NCBI GenBank assembly: GCA_030052745.1
Contig: JANBVO010000025.1
Location: 186,001 to 250,000 of the forward strand
Source: Pleurostoma richardsiae
Lineage: Eukaryota > Ascomycota > Sordariomycetes > Calosphaeriales > Pleurostomataceae
Direction: 5' to 3'
DNA length: 64,000 nucleotides
Shown one piece after another: positions 34,201-45,519 of this stretch (position 1 is the stretch's first letter; each line of letters starts with the position of its first letter). The position numbers and the translations under genes were made by a program. The notes below the pieces were generated by a model. That model was given only the letters and a program-made list of their open reading frames with translations, was not told the origin of the DNA and made no database searches.

Positions 34201-34900
34201 CGGCCATGGCCCCTGAGCCCGGCCGGTTGCCCCGGTCCTTGTGCGGGGCGTCCCGTCGGGCGGGGGTCTCCTCGTCGTCCTCGTCCTCATCCTCCCGCTT
34301 CTTCTTCCTTTTGCGCTCCTCAACTTTCCGCACGTTGTTCAGCGGGTCAAGACAGTCACGTCGATCCATCTTAAGGTCGTACTCGAGGTCGAAGTGGGGA
34401 TCGCGATACTTCTGATTCACTCGGCGGCATTCCTGGACGATCATAGCAACCTTTGCCCTGCAGAGGGCGGCGGCCTCCTCGTATGACTTCTGGGCCATCT
34501 GCCCGCCCCCGCCGTACTTCTCATTGTCCCGCTTGACGGCAGCCTTGACGGCAAACTGGTCCCTTGGGATCAAATTTATGGCTGTATATGCACGCGTTAG
34601 TCACATGACGCTGATATAAAATGCACCGGATAGATAGGCGGGATTCTGGGCGAAGAGAGCGGTCGAGAGAGACAACATAAACTGTGCAGCATGTCTGAGG
34701 CCAGACATGCAGGAGCACTTACCTTGGCCCGGTGCCTTGGTTGCAAACTTGCTCCAGAAGCGATTGACCTTCTCCTGAGGCGTCAGCAGCGTCTCCCTTC
34801 GACGCTGCAGAGCCGCAAGCACTTCCGGGGTCAAGGACATCGTGTCTGGCACGGAGTCGGGGAACTCGCGTTCAGCGGAGAAGATGCTTGAGGGTGCCAT
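31287..34900 (-). CDS. Calpain-like cysteine protease
   Basis: Three exons on the minus strand: 34900-34723, 34581-33887 and 33818-31287, about 1134 residues. Splicing gives KAPGQAINLIPRDQF and EIIDDKLYLSKPDYDEK, both continuous in the calpain fold. The catalytic triad is complete: Cys in QGRDGDCWLLAALCTL near residue 236, His in VELHAYSVMKAVE near 427 and Asn in LLKNPWGKHEWKG near 449 (Peptidase_C2, PF00648). A calpain beta-sandwich-like domain follows (about residues 500-640). Then come a basic, Lys/Arg/Glu-rich helical stretch (about 680-770) and a long Ser/Pro/Gln/Glu-rich disordered tail. Fungal calpain-like proteins of this layout lack EF-hands, so calcium control would be through the core. 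Probably cytosolic. The substrate is unknown. The mid-protein basic coiled coil is larger than in short calpains and may be a docking region. Confidence 0.93.
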
Positions 34901-36945
34901 CTTCTCCTCTGTGTCTGCAGGCAGGCTACTTGGGCTTCGTTTTCTAGTGCGGTATTGTGGCACCTGTGCGGCGTCGCTCCGACCACTGACCGTCTGCTTC
35001 TCCCGTGCCGATTCAGCTGCGGGGGTGTGGCAGCCGCTCTGGCGCAGCCTCACTGCCGATGATTTGGTCGCGGGTCAGTGAGGGATAGTCAGGCCAAGAA
35101 GGGAGTGCAGATCGCCAGAGTGCGTTGGAGATGGTCTCCTTGTGGGAAAAAGGGCCGTCGCCGCCGCAAGAGATGTTCTTGCTACGCGCATAAGCAAGCG
35201 AGAGGGTCAAATCAAGCGAAGGCCAAGCGAGATCTGAGGAGTAACTGCAATAACAGCTGCGAGGGAAGGAGCAGGAGGTCAAGAGAGCCGCAGCAATTAT
35301 AGCCTGAGGCGGGAAAAGGAGGGAAAGTGCAGAAGCCAGCAAGGCAACCTGGAGGTCATGCGACCCCAGATCGAGATATTTCAGCTCTGCAGAGCCTCTC
35401 GGCCGGCCATCCGGATCTCAGGAAGTATCCGCCCTTATGTCACTCGTACATAAAGAGGTAAGGGTAGGTAGGTAGGTAACCCTACCTCTCGAGACTTGCG
35501 CATCACAGCCTGCCTGCCTACCTGCCTGCCTGGCTTCTTGCCCGTCTTCCGCTCGCCAGCGGCGGCAGCTGCAGGCTACGGTAGCTCCCATTGGTAACGG
35601 GGTGGCTCGGATGAGGTGTCGCAAGTCGGGGTGAACAGCCCAGTAAGAAAGTCGCGATAGATGCCGCCCCCAACCCAGCCGTCGGCGCTGCGACCAATGC
35701 AAGACTTCTGCAAGTGACATGACACTCGTCAGACCAAGAGGCAGAACCGCCACAGCGACCCCCGCGCATAGCCGCCAATGAGCGGAGCTGGCCTCGAAGG
35801 CGTTCACCCAAGCTCGTGAAGGCTGCCATGAGTCGCCACGGCAAACAGCGGTCGGGTGTCGACGGCTTCCTCCTACAGGTCAAAAATGAAGACGTCAGGT
35901 GTGCACTGCAACACATCAGGTACGGCCAACGAGGAGAGCAGGCCAGCGCAGAGCCAGTCTGTGTCGAAAGAATGATGATACCTGAGCAGACCGCAGACGA
36001 AAGAACCATGAGACGGCGGAATCCGGGATGAGAGTCAGTCATGTCGCACGGCAGTCGCAAGAGCACACGCAAGACTCATCGAATAAGCCGGGGCTGCAGT
36101 CTCTGCAGTCTGCATCGTGACGGGAGGGTTGCATCGACGCAGGAAAGTCCCAGGTCCGGGTCTTTGTAAGGCTGAAGCGCAGGAATGCGTGGGAACGAAC
36201 GGGCGGAAAGAGGCGGAATTCACAGCGACCGTTGGATTATGGATGTGGCTCGTCAGCAGCGGGGAATGGGCGCTCCGGGTACAGCCTCCCGCTAACTGTG
36301 CCTAGAAGATACCTACGATGCCTGTACAGGTTTAACTCGACCCTCGACTGAGACGGCACGGTGACTCTACTGCAGTCATCATCATCACAAGACAACACCA
36401 GTGCATGCATGTTTGCCTCCGCCTCGTCAGCTCAATAGTTAGTTAGAATGGAGGTCTGCTGTCACTAATCGCCGCGATCATCATCATTCCGCATCAAGAC
36501 GTCTTCTGCGTATCGACCCTAGCCGATGTTACGACCCTACATCACAGACATATCATGGCAGCGCGATATATTCCCCGTCCTGGAAGCATCAAACCGTCCA
36601 GCATGGGACAAACAAGCAGCGTGGATGAGCAGACAGGGCACGAACAGAAAGAACAGGGCATTCTAAGAGTCTCAAGAACGCCGTAACAACGACATAGCAA
36701 GACCACAACAGGCCTAAAGATTAATACCGACTAATGTACAGTAACGATAATATATCGCGTAGTTCATCATGATGGCGATGATGACAGTAGTAGTATATAC
36801 ACACATGCATTATGTCTTTCCCATGCATCCCTAGCATCCCAGCTCATCAAGGAGGCATCCTCACTCTCACTTGCTGTGCACCACAAATGTCCACCGTATG
36901 TATTGCAGTCCCGTGCCACAACGAGTCGCCGTGCCGTCTCTTTCG
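34901..36945. other. Intergenic region with promoter of the calpain-like gene
   Basis: 2.0 kb between the calpain-like gene start and the ArfGAP gene stop, both minus strand. It carries GGTA and CCTG tetranucleotide tandems near 35463-35533. Open frames up to 184 codons overlap and show no domain. The left part (36.3-36.8 kb) is AT-richer and ATCATC-rich, as expected for the 3' flank. Confidence 0.45.
35463..35533. repeat. Tetranucleotide tandems GGTA and CCTG
   Basis: GGTA repeated about four times at 35463-35478 and CCTG repeated about six times, with one CCTA interruption, at 35509-35533. Simple slippage repeats in the 5' flank of the calpain-like gene. Confidence 0.8.
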
Positions 36946-39316
36946 CTACCGCATATCTCGCGCGCTGAGGCTAGCGAACGCGTCTGGGCTGTGCCGCCCG
37001 TTCGACCACTCCATTCCTAACGCCATCATGCTGTCCCGACTGCGACTCCCCACCGCGGCTTCTATCGCCGCCGGCTGCGGAGACGCCACGCTGCTGAGGA
37101 AGGGGTTCTTGCTCCCGGCATGCTGAGCGGCCGAGACGGCAGCAGAAGGTGCCACGGCTGCCGGCGCTGCGTTTGCCGTCGCTGTGGCAGCGTTCGGTGG
37201 TTGCACCATCTGGTTGAGTGACGCGGCTCCATACTGCTGTTGCTGTGGCTGCTGTACCTGCTGCTGCTGTACCTGTTGTTGTGCCTGCTGTGCCTGTTGC
37301 TGCTGCTCCTGGCCCTGATTCTGCCAAGGCTGGGGCGCCAGCTGCGGGTAGTTGTACAACGCCATGATCGACGCCTTGTCTGGGCGCTGCGGCTGCTGTA
37401 CCGCAGGTTGCGCGTACTGGGCAGGCTGGGTCTGTGGCTGGAACTGCGACGCGGAGTACGGAGCTTGCACGGGAGGCGCTGACATGGGTTGGTTGAAGAA
37501 GGGGTTGTTTACCACCTGCTGCTGCTGCGGCTGCTGCGGCTGAACAGCAGAGGGCGTGTAGAAGTTCTGCTGGGCCTGCTGCTCAGGGATCTGGGTGAGC
37601 GTCGGGGAGGTGATCCGCGTCGGCGACCGCGCGAACGGGTTGTTGGCGAAGCCACCCAGCATCGCAGTGTTTACCGCGAGTTGCTGTTGTTGTTGTTGCT
37701 GCTGCTGTAGTTGAGGTTGCATTTGAGGCTGTGGCTGCTGGGCCGGCGGATTCGATGCGAAGAAGGGATTGTAGCCTGTGCGCACGGGCTGCAGAGGCTG
37801 GACGGGCTGCTGGTAGCCCTGATTGCCATTGAACGGGTTCTGCGCGTAGGCCTGGGGGATCGCCGGTACAGGTGGTGTCATGGCCTGCTGGTAGATTACC
37901 TGCTGCTGACTCGGCTGGTTCGGCAGGCCGCCCGTATGGTGCGGGAAGAGTGGCTGTGGCTGCGGTTGTGGGGGTACCAGCGACATGTTCTGGAACGCCT
38001 GGCTGAAGGCGTCGGTTGTCTGGGGAGGGGGCACGTCGAACGGGTTCGTGCTATGGTACGGATTCCGGTTCTGTATGTTACCAGTCGACTGTGAGGATAC
38101 CGGCTGGACCGGAGACATATCAAACGGGTTGTTGGGAGATAATGGCCTCGACGGCCTTGTTATGGACAGGCCCGAAGCGCTCGATGTTGGCGCCGCCGGC
38201 ATCGTGAGAGATCGAGAGGTAGGCGGCGGAAACTCGTCCCTCGGGGTCGGTAGTGGTGACCGACCTTCTCCCAGCCGAATCAAAGCCTCGACTGTCCTCT
38301 CCAGGTTGCCGCCGTATCCCTTCATCACGATCGCGTTTCGCTGGTCATCTGCAAATCCCATGTCGCGCAGCTTGGCAAGTTTCTTCTCCGTATCATCTTC
38401 GCCCTGACTGTCGTAGCCGACGCTGGCACCGAACACCTTGGACGCCTTGTTGGAGCGTGGAGGCGAGATCGAGCTTCGCTCCGGCCCGTCTCGGGAGGAG
38501 CCTCGAGCAGCCGCCGCATCTTTCTTCGCACGCGAGGACAGTGGGAATATCGAGGAGGCAGATCGGAAGCCGAACCTGCTGGGTGTTTTGGGCGGCAATG
38601 GCGGTGGCGTCTCGTCTGACTCGGTGCTGCCGGTGTTGTGTCGTCGTGATGCGCTGAGTCCCTGAGTAACGTACTTCTGCCGGATGAATCGCTCCATGGT
38701 CGAGTCGGCTTCGTCGGCATCGATGGGTACGGGCGGTCTCTTGTTCTGTGGGTTGTAGCTCTTGTTGGATGCGGTGTTGCCGACCTTCTTCATGTTCTGC
38801 AGACGCGCATCAGCCGGTGCACATGCATTACAAACAGCGCCTGCATGCGACCAACCTCGACTTGCTCATTCGACCAACTGTCCATGCTCAATGACTTGAC
38901 CTTGGAAATGTGTGTCCCGAGCTTGCGGTGGATTGTTGCACATCGCATGCAAAGAAAGATTCCCAACTACCACAAACGGTCAGTTCAGCTTCACGAAGTT
39001 TAGCGAGCAGGGCGGCTCCGAAGAGGTTTGAGGAGCTCGAGGGGATTTCGAATTATCGATTGAATCGAATCGTGTTCGACGGAGGAGAACGTACACTCCA
39101 TGATGCCCAGGCTGGATTGCGGATGAACTGTTAGCAAAGGCTCCTTGCTACCAGGCTGAGAAGGACTGGACAGATCGTGAACGATGCTGCTCTGTTCTCA
39201 CCTGGATTCCGCGCGCCACAGTCGGCGCAGACATTATTGCCGGGCACGCTGTGCACGAGCTCCTGAAGCACCTTCTCATTACGCGCCTGCTGGCGCTTGC
39301 TCAATGGCAGAGTCAT
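36946..39316 (-). CDS. ArfGAP protein with UBA domain and polyglutamine C-terminus
   Basis: Four exons on the minus strand: 39316-39202, 39111-39095 (a 17-base microexon), 38966-38856 and 38796-36946, about 697 residues. Spliced, the N-terminal ArfGAP domain reads NNVCADCGARNPAWASWSLG then IFLCMRCATIHRKLGTHIS, with the CxxC..CxxC zinc finger and the arginine finger in HRKLG. A UBA domain near residues 210-255 (KLAKLRDMGFADDQRNAIVM) follows. The remainder is Pro/Gln/Asn-rich, with poly-Gln runs and NPF motifs (NPFD, NPFF, NPFA) that are typical EH-domain ligands in endocytic adaptors. The protein should stimulate GTP hydrolysis on Arf at Golgi or endocytic membranes. The layout matches yeast Gts1-like proteins. 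The NPF repeats are visible; the binding partner is inferred. Confidence 0.93.
37224..37314 (-). repeat. CAG-rich polyglutamine-coding repeat
   Basis: Imperfect CAG/CAA run in the ArfGAP gene, encoding a Gln-dominated stretch near the C-terminus. Length variation between strains is likely. Confidence 0.7.
37684..37715 (-). repeat. CAG/CAA trinucleotide tract
   Basis: CAG and CAA codons in a row within the ArfGAP gene, encoding a polyglutamine tract of about nine residues. Confidence 0.75.
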
Positions 39317-40878
39317 TGTGGCACTCCCGGCGAAGACTGAGGCAGAAGACAAAAAGTCTTGGGCGGTGTTCAGTCGTGGTTGGGTTGGGAGCCGGCGGGC
39401 GGCGCAGGTTTGGGGCAGCCTTTTTTTGGGTTGATGCTTTGAGATCGGGGATCCGAGGGGCTGAACAGGGGGGGAAGCCAATTAAATTCTAGGCCAACGG
39501 CGGGTTGGCTGGCCACGTTAAAGACCAGGAATAAGCAACCATTCCCCGGTAAAGGCAAAGTGAGGTACTAAGGAAGAGCTGGTCATAATATGCAGTGATG
39601 GGCGTGCATTTGCAAGCGCGTATGACGGACTTGGGGAAACGACATGTGGACTTACTGTTCCGTTTCCCAGCTGCAACTCGCGATATACTAAACGGAAATA
39701 GGAGACTGAAGAAGCACGACTAGGGAGTTGAAGAAGCGCACAGATTCTCGCCCAGGATGGTGCCCACCACCCGAGCAGAATGCCTGCGGAAATGGGGCCA
39801 AGGGGCCAATAGTTGCGATGCGGAGGTCGTGGTCTAATGACGACCCTTGCAGGCCATCAGGTCCGGCCGCCTTCTTCGCCACGTCGCAGCAACATGGACG
39901 ACGATGCGTGCCGTCTTCCTGTTGAAGAAACGGAACACCCCCGACTCTCGCGTGGCCAGAACACAGTAGAGGGATCTGAGAGAGGCCCTATGTGGAGGCC
40001 ATGGAGCATCGAGGCACGAGGGCATACGACAGCTCAGACAGCACCAAGTCGACCGGCGCCAGGACCGGGCTCGGGCGACGGCCATGGCGTTGCGGCGCTC
40101 TAGCCGAGATCATGTCTAGCCTCACTTATCAGGAGCGATTGCTGGGTTCTGGGATATTAAGCCTTGCAGGACCCCTTTCCCCTTTTTCCACCAGGACTTT
40201 TCCACTGTCAATTCTACACTGCAATACAGCAGTCGAGGTCGTGGTCGAAGGGGTTCCGATGATTCATCACTCTTCAACACCAAAGGCCTTGTTCGATGCT
40301 GCGACGAGCAGCAAGCCCGACTTGGCATGTCGTGTCAATCATGCAGATCCGCAGTAGGCCTGGCCTGAAGTTTCGAGAGAGTCTCTCATACGTCCTGCAT
40401 AGTGAGACGGTCTGATGAAACGGCCACTTTATGCTGTGATCCACATACGTAATACCATAGTACAGCTCAAAGAGGACGGAGGCTGTGCATGTTGTTCGTC
40501 TTGAACTCCTACGTGTACATAGAATCTCCTGCTATTATACCTGGCTCGCTTTCCACAAGAGGAAACAGGGAGGACTGCCGTTCCTTCGGCGGTCTCGCCG
40601 GATCGGCAAAGCCTCTCTGTACGCCGTATCACATCAGCAGTGCTACTCTCTCCGCCGTAACCGCATTCCGTACCTACGGATAGAAATTCGTCTGACATCC
40701 TCTGAGCAGCAACCCGGCAGAACCTCCATATCTCTATCTCACCGCAGTTGAATCCAAGTGGAACTTTACCCGCTCCATTGCTTTCCTGTTAACAGCTTCG
40801 AATCTCAATTTCGTCCTCAAGAGAAAGGAAAATCTTTCGCCGAGAGACAAATCGCAACAAGTGAGGAATCATCGCGCC
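39317..40878. other. Intergenic divergent promoter region
   Basis: 1.56 kb between the ArfGAP gene (minus) and the cupin gene (plus). A T-rich run at about 39420-39428 lies close to the ArfGAP start. Open frames such as 39992-40357 plus have no domain. I see no RNA gene or repeat. Confidence 0.45.
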
Positions 40879-41614
40879 ATGGCCGAGATCCGCCCCTCCT
40901 TCCCCGCCTCCGGGCCCTCCGCTTCGGCTCCGGAGCCGCCGGCCATCCAGGCCATCATCGACGCCCTCTCCATGCAGCCGCACATCGAAGGCGGCTACTT
41001 CGTCGAGACCGACCGCGACCCCTGGCTAGTCCCCTCGCCCTTCCCGGCCACGGCCTCCTCCAACACCCAGGACCTCGCCGGCCCCCAGCGGCCCGGCTTC
41101 GACCCTGCCGTCCGCAACGCAAGCACCACCATCTTCGTAGGCTCATCCATCCTTTCTTTCCCCTACGGCTCTTGACCGTGGAGTACGGGAAACAGCCTAA
41201 AGGAGATTTATCTAACAACCACAGTACCTCATCACCCCCTCCACTCCGCAGGGCAACTTCCACCGCAATCGCGCCCGTACCGTGCACACGCTGCACCACG
41301 GTCGCGGCCGGTACGTCGTCATCCACGCCGACGAGGGGCCCTCGCCGCGGATCGAGACTTTCGTCGTCGGCCCAGACGTCGCCAAAGGTGAGAAGCTGCA
41401 GTGGATTGTCGAGGGCGGCAAGTACAAGGCCTCATTCCTGCTGCCGGATGACGAGGGTGGGAAGGAGGAAAGCAAGGGTGGGCTGCTCATCTCCGAGACT
41501 GTGGTGCCCGGCTTCGAGTTCTGTGATCACGACTTTCTGACCCGTGGCGGGTTGCTGGACCTGCTGGGCGAGGAGAAGGCCAAGGGGTTGGAGTGGCTTG
41601 TGAGAAAGGACTAA
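40879..41614 (+). CDS. DUF985-type cupin protein
   Basis: Two exons, 40879-41136 and 41225-41614, about 215 residues. The 88-base intron joins NASTTIF to YLITPSTPQGNFHRNR. The protein shows the DUF985 (Cupin_5, PF06172) marks: LSMQPHIEGGYFVET near residue 35, LITP, HRNRARTVHTLHHGRG near 105, and GLLISETVVPGFEFCDHDF near 180. This family has a single double-stranded beta-helix barrel. Its function is not established, and no metal-binding His cluster can be assigned with confidence from sequence alone. No signal peptide is seen. It is convergent with the methyltransferase, 204 bases away. Confidence 0.88.
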
Positions 41615-41818
41615 GCGGCCAGAAGACTCGTCTTTACGAGGTACCAGGTCTATCAGGCGAAGAGCCAAGGTGATCATTATTCTAAGCTAAATTACGCATA
41701 CTCCCTCGCCTCCCTGACGGCGAGAGAAGACCCTTATGCTCTATCATGACGATCATATCTCATTCGTAAATCTTCATAGCTCATGTCACGGTGGTCCTCC
41801 GCCCGTGTGCGCCTCATG

Positions 41819-43145
41819 TCATGATATGCTCAAACCATACGGACTCACCGCAGGTCCCGGTTTCCGCCCCCAGACCACATGTAGTGTGTGATACGCGTGT
41901 ACGCGCTCGTCGCGGATGGCCCTCCGAGCATCCATGAGATCGACCTGCTCACGAGCAAACACACAAGTCAGCGACCATGTCTTCGCCCGTGCCAGTGAGA
42001 ACAACAGTAAAGGAAGTAGGAAAGCCGGTGGCAATCGATCTCTGAAATATTCAGACTCACCTCGATCTGCGCAGCAGTCTTCCCACGGAACCGGTGATGC
42101 AGCGCCAGCGTGAACCCACTGATGCCGTCGATTAGATTCTCCTGCCACCACCTGCCGATCCTCTTGAGCCGCTCATCCGCCGGCCACCCATTGATGGGGA
42201 GCATGAACCTCGTCTCCTGCACCTCCACGAACCCCTCTTCGGCAAACCACTCCCTCAAACGCGGCGCCACAGTGATCGGCCTGCCCGCCGCCTCACTCGC
42301 CGCCTCTAGGTCCCTCTCCCACCTACAAAAAGCGTCCCCTTCCTCGTCCATGCTCCCGTCGTCGCACACCGGCCGAGGGTCCACCTCCTGGGCCTCGAGC
42401 CACCCCCCCGGGCGCAGGTTCTCGAACGCCCGGCGGACCACCTCCTCGCGCATGTCCTCCCAAGCGCCAGCAGTCATGCGGGCGTGCACGTAGTCGAAGG
42501 GTTCCCCGAAGAGCCACTCGCAGCGGCTGTCCTCGACGAAGAAGTGCACGTTGGGCGGGGCCTCGTCGGGCTGGATGGGCGACAGGTCGGTGCCGACGAC
42601 GAGCGAGCCGGGGAACTCGTCGCCCAGCTCGATGGCCCACTTGCCGGTGCCGGTGGCGACGTCGAGGACGCGCCGCGGCGAGTTGCGGCGCGACCACGGG
42701 GCTAGATAGAGCCTGTTGTCCATGACGGTCTTGATGATGCGGTGCTGGTAGTCGAGGCGCTCCTGCTCGCGCGGGTCGTTGGGGAAGTGGTACGCTGGTC
42801 GGGTGTGTCAGGTGGGAGGGACTCGCGGCAGTTGGGAGTTGCTCACAGTGGGCATGGTAGCCGTGATAGGTCCTCCCGTTTTCTTCTTGTGGTTCTCGAA
42901 CGGACGTGGATATAGACTGGGTGTCTCTGCAAGCTCCTGTCAGCATCACCCAGGGCCATGACTGTAATAGAGCAGCTTACATTAAGTCATCCTGCGGACA
43001 ACGTGGCGCTATTCGTCAGTTGGGGTGTCGACTTGTCAGGTCAATAGGGGTGAATTACCAGAGCAGCCGTCCCGGACGAGCTCAGGGGCGAGTTGAAGGT
43101 GAACTCGAAGTTGCTCAGATCTCTAGGGTCTGGATCAGACGGCAT
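41819..43145 (-). CDS. LaeA-like SAM-dependent methyltransferase
   Basis: Five exons on the minus strand: 43145-43059, 42991-42981 (an 11-base microexon), 42926-42847, 42794-42061 and 41944-41819, about 345 residues. The spliced N-terminus contains REPQEENGRTYHGYHAHSYH then FPNDPREQERLDYQHRI, the family hallmark preceding the fold. SAM motif I is RRVLDVATGTGKWAIELGD near residue 95, and the acidic PVCDDG loop is further on. LaeA in Aspergillus is a nuclear regulator of secondary metabolism, and its family is expanded in Pezizomycotina. This member could be a metabolite or regulator methyltransferase; the substrate cannot be told. No cluster genes flank it. The microexon supplies DDL and part of the next codon and lies between two short introns of 67 and 54 bases. 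Splice junctions all fit GT..AG. Confidence 0.88.
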
Positions 43146-44899
43146 GTTGAAGAAACCGGACAGTGTTCCTCAATCTTTCCATAAGTGAAAAACGCTCCAG
43201 CTAAAAGGCGTCGTGCCGGTATAATTGCACGACACGAGGGAAAAACTGAAGGGTCTGAAAGAGGAAGAGAACGGGAAGGGGTCTGTGTAGAACGAGAGTC
43301 GAGAAATGTTGTCCAGGAAGATGTAGAGGTCAGCCCTAATAATTAGTATCGAAGCAGAAGAGAAGCAGAACAATAAGACGGAGCAGGCGTGGCCCAGGGC
43401 TCCGTGTTGGTGGTGGGCAGAAGGGCCGACCCAGCAATCTGGTTAAGGGTGCCCAGCGGCCTGACCCTTGTACGGGCGGGAGCGGGAAAGTGGCTTGTCG
43501 GGACCCAGGAGTCTGGGAGACCACCAAACTAGTGACGACGGTGCAGATCAGACCGCCGCCGCGGGATCAAATTTGCGGCCTGCGGCGATGTGATTGGAAG
43601 GACCCCCAACTCTGGTGGTCTCTCCCGGAGACACGATTGGGAGGACAGGGGAGCCTAGGTATCTCTTGTGTGCAGGAGTTGTCGACCGGTGTGGAGATGT
43701 AGCAAACAAGCCCATTACTGTCTGTTTTCCCGGACGCAGAACCTCAAACGGGGTAACCGGCAGAGCCACTAACACGGCGTATCTCCAGAACGAGTGTGAG
43801 GAAAAGGGCTCTTGGTCCGTAGACTCGACAGAGACGCCTCTTAGAAAGAATTGATGAGAAGAAGATAGGAGACTCGGCAATCAGGTTGGTCTCTCAGCAC
43901 TTTGTGTCGGCTGTGGCGGGATCTGGTAACGGCCAAGTGTATGGAGTAGGCTAGGGTGGATATAACCCCAGGAATCCCTGATGAGCCTGATCTGATGTCT
44001 CCCACGCCGGCAGACGATTGGGAAACGCGTCAAGAATGAAATTGCTTCATCCCCTGCTGGATTGGGTTCACCCGTGCGTATCTGCCGACCTGAGTGGCAG
44101 AGTTGCTTGCCGCGTCTCCCGAGCATGTCTGGGGGATGCCGGCATGTCCTCAATTCTGTGGTAGTCGCCCGTATCAGCCAAAGGAGTGGCACGAGAAGGA
44201 GATGATCAAGAACGCTCTCACAATGGAGGAACTTCCGCAAATGGCTAAGTTAAACTGTATATGCACAAGCCGAGGTCAGTCCCGGTAGTTCCGCAGTTAG
44301 GTATCAGAAACCGGTCCGCTGGTCCCCGGCCACCATCCCAGGATGCCTAACTCCGCACTCCAAGAACTCCGTATGTTTGTACTTCCCCAGCTGCATGGCT
44401 GCAGCGCGCTCATGACCACCAGAAGGAGAGGCGACAGGGTAGGCTGGCTGGTACTGCCTGACTTGTCAGATCGTGTTCCGGATGCCTCTATACAGTAGAT
44501 GTGGTACAATGAGAGATATCACCGTCGTTCGAAGGAACCGATCTCAATTACAATCGCTCCCCGGGCTGCTGTAATTCGCTTCGAGATACCATGGCAGCGG
44601 TTGTTTGACGCCGTCCATATTGCAGCCAAGCACGGAGTAGCTGCCCTCTGTCTGACGTGATAGAAGGTGCGCATGGCCTCACATTCGACCAACTACAGCC
44701 GATGCGCCCGGCGGTGTAATAAGGGGGTTTACGAGAATTAAAACTCCCCCGTGCCTCTTGCGTAGAGGAAACAATTTCTCTACTCCCGGTCGCTCAACAG
44801 GGTCATCAAAGGGCTGACTCGAAGGGCACATTATTTGCGAGCAGGTCAATGAATTCGGTCTTAGAAGTGCTGTCTTTTTGTCGGACCGACAGCCAACCA
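43146..44899. other. Intergenic region left of tRNA-Cys
   Basis: 1.75 kb between the methyltransferase start and the tRNA. Open frames (for example 43881-44240 minus, 119 codons) show no domain. The region is moderate in GC and I see no repeats or transposon ends. Confidence 0.45.
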
Positions 44900-44971
44900 G
44901 GATCGGTAGCTCAGGGGTAGAGCAATGGACTGCAGATCCGCAGGTCGCGCGTTCAAATCGCGCTCGATCCT
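44900..44971 (+). tRNA. tRNA-Cys (anticodon GCA)
   Basis: Cloverleaf read by eye. The acceptor stem GGATCGG (44900-44906) pairs with TCGATCC (44964-44970), with a closing G-U. The D stem is GCTC/GAGC (44909-44912 and 44920-44923). The anticodon stem is 44925-44929 with 44937-44941, with loop CTGCAGA and anticodon GCA at 44932-44934. The variable loop has five bases, and the T arm is GCGCG TTCAAAT CGCGC. The discriminator base is U73 (44971), as expected for tRNA-Cys. No intron. CCA is not encoded. The outermost anticodon-stem pair is A-C, an oddity. T runs at 44976-44979 and 44987-44991 should end Pol III transcription. Confidence 0.92.
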
Positions 44972-44975
44972 CTAG

Positions 44976-44991
44976 TTTTGCTTCCCTTTTT
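44976..44991 (+). terminator. Pol III terminator T runs
   Basis: Four Ts at 44976-44979 and five Ts at 44987-44991 directly downstream of tRNA-Cys, the usual RNA polymerase III stop signal. Confidence 0.75.
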
Positions 44992-45519
44992 GCCTCTGTC
45001 TGTCTTCGCTCATACCGTGTATTACCCTCATTAGATAGCACGCATACACGTCGCTAGAATTGAGTCTCACTGACATTGTACTTCGTCATACTGCCGTGTT
45101 TGACTCTTCAGTATTATCACATCAGATCATGTAAGTGTCTACAGTGAGTTGCTTTCATGCGCCTCTAAACGTTTAACGCGTTTGAAAGAGGGGCGGACCT
45201 CGCAAACTCTTTCCCTCAACGCCGCCCGTCCATGGCGTAGTTAGCTTGATACAACAATATGAGTTTCGGAGAGTCTATATATGTCCCAGGTAGGGGGAGT
45301 ATCCATCTAACAAGGAATGCCGCGCACGATCGGTCGTCACATCTAACCTTGATGAGATGCACTCAACTGTCTTCAGCCTGCATGCATACGTTCGCGGCAG
45401 GGGTTCTGCTTAAAGGCTAGGGAACTGTCATCCGGGAACCTGGGTCCGGAGATATCCTCTCTCGACCACTCTCTTTTGTCCAATTCTTGCTCGAGGATAT
45501 TACCCTTCCATCGTCCGTC
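44992..45519. promoter_or_regulatory. Promoter region of the decarboxylase gene
   Basis: About 530 bases between the tRNA terminator and the decarboxylase start. A TATA-like CTATATATG lies near 45275-45283. No open frame of note. Confidence 0.4.

Noticed and set aside
44679-45041. Minus-strand open frame of 120 codons over the tRNA, containing RARFERATCG
   Set aside because: This peptide is the antisense translation of tRNA-Cys and is a known false protein in databases.
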